Shown: piece by piece, positions 24,701 to 34,700 of the stretch
Numbering within the stretch: the stretch's first letter is position 1
Layout of the letters: every line of letters begins with the position of its first letter
Assembly (NCBI GenBank): GCA_032191485.1
Contig: JAVDOI010000013.1
Coordinates: 52,501 to 116,500 of the forward strand
Length of the DNA stretch: 64,000 nt
Source: Leptoclinus maculatus
Taxonomy: Eukaryota > Chordata > Actinopteri > Perciformes > Stichaeidae
Direction of reading: 5' to 3'
Notes under the pieces: generated by a model
The model's database searches: none
Seen by the model: the letters and a program-made list of their open reading frames with translations, nothing else
What the model was told of the DNA's origin: nothing
Program-made: the position numbers and the translations under genes

Positions 24701-24864
24701 AACCCGGATGTTAACGGAGCGGACACGCCGCACCACCGCTGCTGCTGTCGCGTGAAGTCCGACCGACGTGCAACTGATTTCTGGATGATTCTCTGCGGCA
24801 CCACGATGAGCTGATTGAGAGGAAAACATAAAGCAAACACTGATGAAATAGGTTTTTAATTAAG
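24700..24864 (+). other. xpot: Possible non-coding first exon of XPOT
   Basis: CpG-rich sequence (GGAGCGGACACGCCG) followed by a possible donor TTAAG|GTCAGT at 24865. The next acceptor on this strand that serves XPOT is at 25882. The assignment is inferred from position and composition only. Confidence 0.35.
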
Positions 24865-25816
24865 GTCAGTTATCTATAACTCTAACAGTTCTCTAACATA
24901 TCCCTGTTGATGACTGAAGGTTTGTTATTGTTTGTTGTAAAGTGTCAGGATTGTTCCAGCAGGCATGCTAGCTAGCTAACCCACAAGCTAGCCAGCTAAC
25001 GCTATGGCTCGAGTTAAGCAGCTATTCTGTATAGTTGTTAGCATGTTAGCATGTTAGCACTGCGGTGTCAACTTTTTTTGTGGTCCGACTGCCACACTCT
25101 CTCTCACACACACACACACATATATAATATACACACATATGGTCACGTGTGTCTCTATTTAACCTCTTTTAAAGTTAATTATATAAATGTGTTTTATTAT
25201 TGACGTTGCTAACATAATAAAGGAGACTAAAGGTGTTGACGTTGTGTTGCATCATCAACACATTATTCTGTCTATATATAATGTTTGAGTTATTGTTGAT
25301 CTTTTTTTACTTCGTTAATATTCTTTACTGTTTTCTTATTATTACTTATTTATAATACTTGTTTTTGTACTGTCTCTTGTTTGCTGCTGTAGTCCTGTAT
25401 TTTCTCCACTGCAGGACTAATGAAGGGTTTCTTATCTTATCAGCTGTCAGACTGTGAATGCTAAAGTAAACATTAGCTTCGTCATATTTCATATTTCATG
25501 ATTCTTTATTTTTAATATCAACACTAACCAGTCGGTGCTTCTTTAATCATAATCAGCTCACCTGGATGTCACACACATACATTATTCACCTGACAGTTTA
25601 CTGACCTAGTAGAAGTATTCACGTTCTTTACTGCAGTAAAGGTACTCTTACTCCACTCTGAAAATACTCTAGTACACGTTAAAGTATTACTACTTCATTA
25701 AAAGCACGTATTATCAATTACAAGTCTTCAGGATATGTTGGCTCACATGGACACGTTCCAACGTTTAAACCGTCTCACTGTGATACAGTGGGTGTGATTA
25801 TTTAGATGTTGTCATG

Positions 25817-25850
<34 letters not shown>

Positions 25851-25882
25851 TTATTAAACGCTCCCTGTCTCCTCGTCTCCAG
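24865..25882. other. Probable 5' intron of XPOT
   Basis: AT-rich sequence with a CA/TA microsatellite near 25105-25140, GTTAGCATGTTAGC repeats near 25040, and an AT run at 25818-25852. It ends in the acceptor CTCGTCTCCAG. No gene is seen. Confidence 0.4.
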
Positions 25883-25942
25883 ATGAGAGAGCTCTTCCTG
25901 CCGGCAGCAGAGAGGAGAGGACCGTCTGTGGAGGAAAGCTAA
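25883..25942 (+). promoter_or_regulatory. Upstream ORF in the XPOT leader
   Basis: The leader exon starts exactly at an ATG after the acceptor and opens a frame of 19 codons ending in TAA, out of frame with XPOT. A second ATG at 25950 is in frame with XPOT and would add nine residues (MACRSVSAV). The family start MDEQALLG at 25977 is preferred. Confidence 0.45.
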
Positions 25943-25976
25943 CCCACGAATGGCCTGCCGGTCTGTCTCTGCAGTC

Positions 25977-26046
25977 ATGGACGAGCAGGCCCTGCTGGGG
26001 CTCAACCCCAACGCTGACGCCCGCTACAGGCAGAGGGTAGGAGGGG

Positions 26047-26079
<33 letters not shown>

Positions 26080-29000
26080 GGGAGGGGGGGGGGGGGGGGG
26101 GAAGAGGGACGAGGAGGAGGGACGAGGAGGAGGAGGAGGAGAAGAGGGAGGAGGAGGGACGAGGAGGAGGAAGAGAGGGAGGAGGAGGAAGAGGGACGAG
26201 AGGGAGGAGGAGGAAGAGGGACGAGGAGGAGGAAGAGGGACGAGAGGGAGGAGGAGGAAGAGGGACGACGAGGAGGAGGAGGAGGAGGAGAAGAGGGACG
26301 AGGAGGAGGGATGAGGAGGAGGAGGAGGAGAGGGAGGAGGAGGAGGAGGAGAGGAGGGAGGGGGAGGAGAGGGAGGAGGAGGGACGAGGAGGAGGAGGAG
26401 AGGAGGGACGAGGAGGAGGAGGGACGAGGACGAGGAGGAGGAAGAGGGACGAGGAGGAGGAGGAAGAGGGACGAGGAGGAGGAGGAGGAGGAAGAGGGAC
26501 GAGGAGGAGGAGGAGGAGGAAGAGGGACGAGGAGGGACGAGGAGGAGGAGGAGGAGAGGGACGAGGAGGAGGAGGAGGAGGAGGAGGAAGAGGGGAAGAG
26601 GGAGGGTTCAGAGGGTTAAATGTCAAAATTGTCAGAACTCCGGTTCCTGTTTGGAAACGATGAGTCATCACTTCTGTTCACGCTTTGTGTTTTAAATCTG
26701 AAACAACAAATATGACAAACTACTGATGATTAAGATGATGATAACATGTGTTGTTTGTTCAGGCCATGGCTTACTTTGAGCAGCTGAAGGAGTCTCAGGG
26801 CGCCTGGGAGGTTTGTGCCGAAGCTCTCGCTAACGGGGTTTACAAGTGAGTGTCAACAGCACAGCGTTTAAATAAAGATCTCATGTTCAAACACGCTCAA
26901 ACAACTCTTCTTCTGTGGTTTATTACAGCGACGACCACGTGAAGTTCTTCTGCTTCCAAGTTCTGGAGCATCAGATCAAGTTCAGGTGAGGAGGAGGAGG
27001 AGGGGAAGGAGGGACGACGAGGAGGAGGAGGAGGAGGGACGACGAGGAGGAGGAGGAGGGAGGAAGAGGAGGGACAGGAGGGAGGAGGAGGAGGAGGGGA
27101 AGGAGGGACGAGGAGGAGGAGGGAGGAGGGGAAGGAGGGAGGAGGAGGAGGGGGAGGAGGAGGAGGAGGAGGAAGTGAAGGAGGGAGGAGGAGGAGGTGA
27201 AGGAGGGAGGAGGAGGAGGAGGAGGAGGGGGAGGAGGGAGGGAGGTGAAGGAGGGAGGAGGAGGAGGGGAAGGAGGGAGGAGGAGGAGGGGAAGGAGGGA
27301 CGAGGAGGAGGAGGAGGGGGAGGAGGGAGGGAGGTGAAGGAGGGAGGAGGAGGAGGAGGAGGGGGAGGAGGGAGGGAGGTGAAGGAGGGAGGAGGAGGAG
27401 GGGAAGGAGGGAGGAGGAGGAGGGGAAGGAGGGACGAGGAGGAGGAGGAGGGAGGGAGGTGAAGGAGGGAGGAGGAGGAGGAGGAGGTTTCTTCATCTGC
27501 TCTGTAGAAACATGTTTGTTTGTGTTTCAGACACGCTGGTCTGAGTTCAGTTCAGCAGCAGCTGATCAGAGAGACTCTGATGAAGTGGCTCCAGTGTCAG
27601 GTGATTCAACACACTGTTCAACATCCCATAATATACACAACACACTGTTCAACATCCATAATATACACAACACACTGTTCAACATCCATAATATACACAA
27701 CACACTGTTCAACATCCATAATATACACAACACACTGTTCAACATCCATAATATACACAACACACTGTTCAACATCCATAATATACACAACACACTGTTC
27801 AACATCCATAATATACACAACACACTGTTCAACATCCATAATATACACAACACACTGTTCAACATCCATAATATACACAACACACTGTTCAACATCCATA
27901 ATATACACAACACACTGTTCAACATCCATAATATACACAACACACTGTTCAACATCCATAATATACACAACACACTGTTCAACATCCATAATATACACAA
28001 CACACTGTTCAACATCCCATAATATACACAACACACTGTTCAACATCCATAATATACACAACACACTGTTCAACATCATAATATACACAACACACTGTTC
28101 AACATCCCATAATATACACAACACACTGTTCAACATCCATAATATACACAACACACTGTTCAACATCCATAATATACACAACACACTGTTCAACATCCAT
28201 AATATACACAACACACTGTTCAACATCCATAATATACACAACACACTGTTCAACATCCATAATATACACAACACACTGTTCAACATCCATAATATACACA
28301 ACACACTGTTCAACATCCATAATATACACAACACACTGTTCAACATCCATAATATACACAACACACTGTTCAACATCCATAATATACACAACACACTGTT
28401 CAACATCCATAATATACACAACACACTGTTCAACATCCATAATATACACAACACACTGTTCAACATCCATAATATAAACGGTTTCAATGGTTAAAGTTGT
28501 TCCGACATGTTTTATAAATATTTAAATATGTTCTAAAGTGTTTTTCCGTCCCTTCCCGTCGTCTCCAGCTGATGAACGCTCAGCCTGAGAAGCCGTTCAT
28601 CAGGAACAAGGCGGCCCAGGTGTTCGCCCTCACCTTCGTCATGGAGTACCTGACTCTGTGGCCCAAGTTCTTCTTCGACATCCTGTCCCTGGTGGGTCTG
28701 AACCCTCACGGCGTGGACATCTACCTGAGGACGCTCATGGCCATCGACGCCGAGGTGGTGGACCGAGACATCCTCCACTTACCCGACGTGAGACTCTCTC
28801 TGATGATCTTCGTCCCTTTGAGCTGTAGACTCCTCTGGTTCACGGTGTCCTCTGTTCCTTCAGGAGACTCGTAGAAACAATTTGATCAAAGACGGCATGA
28901 GGGAGCAGTGCATCCCCAACCTGGTGGAGTCCTGGTTCCAGATCCTGCAGACCTACCAGCAGTCCCACCCGGAGCTCACCTGTCAGTGTCTGGAGGTGGT

Positions 29001-31701
29001 GGGAGCCTTCGTGTCCTGGATCGACCTGAACCTCATCGCCAACGACCGGTCAGTCACCTCAGACTCACAGAGACACCAGTACACAAACAAAGAACCGCTC
29101 TTACTGTGTTTACACTGTGTCTTCTACTGTGAGTCACTCTCCTCACGAGGAAACCACCGCTACGCCTCACATGTCTTCTCATGTTTAACGTCTCTTTATA
29201 ACTCGGTTCAGTGAACAGCACCCTCTCGTCATCATGGTGGTGATGGTTCTTCTGATGTTTTCTTTGTGCGTCTTCAGCTTCGTGAACCTGCTGCTGAGTC
29301 AGATGTCGGTGGAGGAGCTCAGAGAGGAGGCCTGCGACTGCCTGTTTGAAATCGTCAACAAAGGGATGGACCCCGTGGACAAAACCAAGCTGGTGGAGTC
29401 TCTGTGTCGAGTCCTGCAGTCGGCCGGCTTCTTCAACGTGGAGCAGGTTCGACCGCTTTGTTCTCAGAGAAACGCAGCGCAGGAAGTGAAACGGCAGAAA
29501 TGAGAGTTTCAGAGGTCGCGTGCTTTCCCCTCCCCCCACCACCTCCTTTTATTGTCCACTTCCTGTCCCGTCAGGAGGAGGACGTGGACTTCCTGGCCAA
29601 GTTCTCCCGGCTGGTGAACGGGATGGGTCAGAGTCTGGTGCTCAGCTGGACCAAACTGGCCAAGACCGGCAACGTGAAGGAGACGGCGGAGACGCTGCAG
29701 GCCGTGGAGACCAAAGTACCGCTGCTGCTGCAGCTGCTGGTCCACGAGGACGACGACATCTCAGCCAACATCGTGGGCTTCTGCTACGAGTACCTGCACG
29801 TCCTCAAGCAGGTGAGGAGGCTCCTCCTGGACCAATCACGGTCCAGGAGGCTCCACCTGGACCGATCACGGTCCAGGAGGCTCCACCTGGACCGATCACG
29901 GTCCAGGAGGCTCCACCTCCTAAAGAAAGGAGGCCTCATAGAACTATAGATGCTCCCAAATTATGGGACATTTTACAGCTTTATTTGCTTGAAAGTTGAG
30001 ATTTAAACTTGATTGATAATCTTTGAAATAGCAGCTAACAAAACAAGATCTGCATTTATCACTTTTTAAATCATTTCACACATAAATATGAATATTAAAG
30101 ATAAATATCTTTAGTATTATTCATGAATATTTTGGGATACTTTAACATGTTTTTTTTTGTTTTTTTTTTAGCTTCCCCAACTGACGGACCAGCAGAAGAC
30201 CAGCATCGAGGTGAGTGTTTGATTATAAACAATAATCGTCTCTTTGATGTTTACAATAATTAATACGCTGCCTTTCATCCTGTAGGCGATCATGCTGGCT
30301 GTCATGAAGAAACTGACGTATGACGACGAGTACAACTTTGAAAATGAAGTGAGTTTGTAGTTTTAATGCTGGTTTGTTCTCAGGGTGAAGATGAGGCCAT
30401 GTTTGTAGTCTTTGACTGTAGTCTGGTTTGTTCTCAGGGTGAAGATGAGGCCATGTTTGTAGTCTTTGGCTGTAGTCTGGTTTGTTCTCAGGGTGAAGAT
30501 GAGGCCATGTTTGTAGTCTTTGACTGTAGTCTGGTTTGTTCTCAGGGTGAAGATGAGGCCATGTTTGTAGTCTTTGACTGTAGTCTGGTTTGTTCTCAGG
30601 GTGAAGATGAGGCCATGTTTGTAGTCTTTGACTGTAGTCTGGTTTGTTCTCAGGGTGAAGATGAGGCCATGTTTGTAGTCTTTGACTGTAGTCTGGTTTG
30701 TTCTCAGGGTGAAGATGAGGCCATGTTTGTAGTCTTTGACTGTAGTCTGGTTTGTTCTCAGGGTGAAGATGAGGCCATGTTTGTAGTCTTTGACTGTAGT
30801 CTGGTTTGTTCTCAGGGTGAAGATGAGGCCATGTTTGTAGTCTTTGACTGTAGTCTGGTTTGTTCTCAGGGTGAAGATGAGGCCATGTTTGTAGTCTTTG
30901 ACTGTAGTCTGGTTTGTTCTCAGGGTGAAGATGAGGCCATGTTTGTAGTCTTTGACTGTAGTCTGGTTTGTTCTCAGGGTGAAGATGAGGCCATGTTTGT
31001 AGTCTTTGACTGTAGTCTGGTTTGTTCTCAGGGTGAAGATGAGGCCATGTTTGTAGTCTTTGACTGTAGTCTGGTTTGTTCTCAGGGTGAAGATGAGGCC
31101 ATGTTTGTAGTCTTTGACTGTCGTCTGGTTTGTTCTCAGGGTGAAGATGAGGCCATGTTTGTAGTCTTTGACTGTAGTCTGGTTTGTTCTCAGGGTGAAG
31201 ATGAGGCCATGTTTGTAGTCTTTGACTGTAGTCTGGTTTGTTCTCAGGGTGAAGATGAAGCCATGTTTGTAGTCTTTGACTGTAGTCTGGTTTGTTCTCA
31301 GGGTGAAGATGAGGCCATGTTTGTAGTCTTTGACTGTAGTCTGGTTTGTTCTCAGGGTGAAGATGAGGCCATGTTTGTGGAGTACAGGAAGCAGCTGAAG
31401 ATGCTGTTGGACCGACTGGCTCAGGTTTCTCCTGAGCTGCTGCTGGAGGCCGTACGACGAGTCTTCAACAGCAGCATGCAGTGAGAGCACGCTTTATTTA
31501 TATACATTAAATAGTTATTCATCTATTTATTTATTCATGTATCTATTTTCCTATTTATTTATATTATTATATAGTTATTTATTTATTTACTTTTTGGTTA
31601 TTTATTTTCTTGTTTAGTAAGTTAGCTACTTAAGTTATCTATTTATTAATTTGGTTATTTATTTATTGAAGCTTACTGCAGAAAAATAAAAAGTGTGTGT
31701 G

Positions 31702-31783
<82 letters not shown>

Positions 31784-34700
31784 TTGCGCCACAGTAAAAA
31801 GCTTTGATTGTCATCAGTAGATGCTTTATTTAAGTGTTATATTCTATATATTATAGACACGACTTCCTCTCTACGGTTTGATCCAATTAAAGTGAAACTG
31901 CCCAACAGTGACCTTTAATCTGTTGCCCTCTAGGACCTGGCAGACGGCGGCGTTCATGGAGGTTGAGGTGGCCATCAGGCTGCTCTACATGCTCGGCGAG
32001 GCTCTGCCGGCGTCTCATGGCGCCCATTTTTCCGGAGACACGGCGAAGACCAGCGCCCTGCAGGACATGATGAGGACGGTGGGTCACGCGTCTCCACGTG
32101 CTTCACGTCTCTGTGGAAACAGTAACTCACTGTGTTGTTGTTGTTGTTATTGTTTATCTGACAGCTGGTGTCCTGCGGCGTGAGCAGCTACCAGCACAGC
32201 TCCGTGTCTCTGGAGTTCTTTGAAACCGTCGTCAGATACGACAAGTTCTTCCTGGTGGAGCCTCAACACATCCCCAACGTACTGGTGAGAGAGACTACGC
32301 AATAAAATACACATTAATACACAATAAAACCAATAAAATACACATCAATACTCGTTAAAACACGTGTGTCATCTGTGAGACTGACCGCGGTGTTGTGTTC
32401 ACTGTCAGATGGCGTTTCTGGACCAAAGAGGACTGAGACACAGCAGCCCAAAGGTCCGCAGCAGAGTGGCCTACCTCTTCTCCAGGTTCATCAAGACTCT
32501 GCAGTGAGTCGATCTGTTACTTAAGACTTTTAGTTTGATGAAACGTTGAATCATTGACAGTAATTTAAGGTTCAAAGGAACCCGGTAAACTAGAAGGACA
32601 GTAAGTCTTAAAGCTGCATTCTCTCTAGTGTCCACCAGGGGGCGACTCCTCTGGTTCTATAGAAGTCTATGAGAAAATGACTCTACTTCTCTCTTGATTT
32701 ATTACCTCAGTAAACATTGTAAACATGAGTTTATGGTCTCAATCTCTAGTTTCAAGTCTTCTTCAATACAGCATGATGTTCATTTAGTACATTATGGTCC
32801 ATTTAGAGTCAAACAGACCATAAAGCAGGGGATGCTGTGTGTATATACTTGTATATTTTATGAAGTATTTTCGTGTGTTGACAGTAAACACATGACCGCC
32901 TTCATCGAGGACATCCTGACCCGGATCCAGGACCTGTTGGAACTGGCTCCTCCTGTAAGTACCAACACGTCGTCGTCTTTTCGCCGGAGGAGGTGACTTC
33001 TGACTTCTCACCTCCTTCGTCTCGTCTCTCCAGGATAACGGTTTCCCGGCGCTGCTGACCAGCGACGACCAGCTGTTCATGTTCGAGACGGCGGGCGTGC
33101 TGATCGTGAACGCCGAGAGTCCGGCGGAGAGGAAGCAGGCGCTGATGAGGAGCCTCCTGCTGCCGCTGATGGACGCCTTCCGCCTGCTGCTCGCTAAGCT
33201 GGCACTGGAGACGGAGGACGAGAGGCAGGCCGCGCTCGCCGACTGCCTGAGCCACGCCGTCGGGTTCGCCAGGTGAGGAGAACGTTAACCATCACAGTGT
33301 AAATAAAGTTTTAACGTTAACCATCACGGTGTAAATAAAGTTTAACGTTAACCATCACCACGGTGTAAATAAAGTTTTAACGTTAACCATCAGTGTAAAT
33401 AAAGTTTAACGTTAACCATCACCACGGTGTAAATAAAGTTTTAACGTTAACCATCAGAGTAAATAAAGTTTAACGTTAACCATCAGAGTAAATAAAGTTT
33501 AACGTTAACTATCACAGTGTAAATAAAGTTTAACGTTAACCATCAGAGTGTAAATAAAGTTTTAACGTTAACCATCAGAGTAAATAAAGTTTAACGTTAA
33601 CCATCAGAGTAAATAAAGTTTAACGTTAACCATCACAGTGTAAATAAAGTTTAACGTTAACCATTACAGTGTAAATAAAGTTTAACGTTAACCATTACAG
33701 TGTAAATAAAGTTTTAACGTTAACCATCACAGTGTAAATAAAGTTTAACGTTAACCATCAGAGTGTAAATAAAGTTTTAACGTTAACCATCAGAGTAAAT
33801 AAAGTTTAACGTTAACCATCACAGTGTAAATAAAGTTTAACGTTAACTATCACAGTGTAAATAAAGTTTTAACGTTAACTATCACAGTGTAAATAAAGTT
33901 TTAACGTTAACTATCACAGTGTAAATAAAGTTTTAACGTTAACCATCAGAGTAAATAAAGTTTAACGTTAACCATCAGAGTAAATAAAGTTTAACGTTAA
34001 CCATCAGAGTAAATAAAGTTTAACGTTAACCATCAGAGTAAATAAAGTTTAACGTTAACATCACAGTGTAAATAAAGTTTAACGTTAACCATTACAGTGT
34101 AAATAAAGTTTAACGTTAACCATTACAGTGTAAATAAAGTTTAACGTTAACTATCACGGTGTAAATAAAGTTTAACGTTAACCATTACAGTGTAAATAAA
34201 GTTTAACGTTAACCATTACAGTGTAAATAAAGTTTAACGTTAACTATCACGGTGTAAATAAAGTTTAACGTTAACCATTACAGTGTAAATAAAGTTTAAC
34301 GTTAACCATCAGAGTAAATAAAGTTTAACGTTAACCATCAGAGTAAATAAAGTTTAACGTTAACATCACAGTGTAAATAAAGTTTAACGTTAACCATTAC
34401 AGTGTAAATAAAGTTTAACGTTAACTATCACGGTGTAAATAAAGTTTAACGTTAACCATTACAGTGTAAATAAAGTTTAACGTTAACCATTACAGTGTAA
34501 ATAAAGTTTAACGTTAACCATCACAGTGTAAATAAAGTTTAACGTTAACATCACAGTGTAAATAAAGTTTAACGTTAACCATTACAGTGTAAATAAAGTT
34601 TAACGTTAACTATCACGGTGTAAATAAAGTTTAACGTTAACCATTACAGTGTAAATAAAGTTTAACGTGATCTTCTGATCTTCTTCTGATCTTCTTCTGA

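Noticed and set aside
26024..26671. Long minus-strand Pro/Ser frame and plus-strand Glu/Gly/Arg frame
   Set aside because: Both are produced by the GGA triplet array in XPOT intron 1. No splice or start context supports them.
27520..28494. Open frames of about 300 codons on both strands
   Set aside because: The 30-bp repeat unit is divisible by three, so a stop-free unit stays open indefinitely. It lies in XPOT intron 4.
30363..31490. Minus-strand 375-codon frame with repeated TLRTNQTTVKDYKHG
   Set aside because: It is the antisense of the 54-bp XPOT array. Its only unique end is antisense to exon 11.
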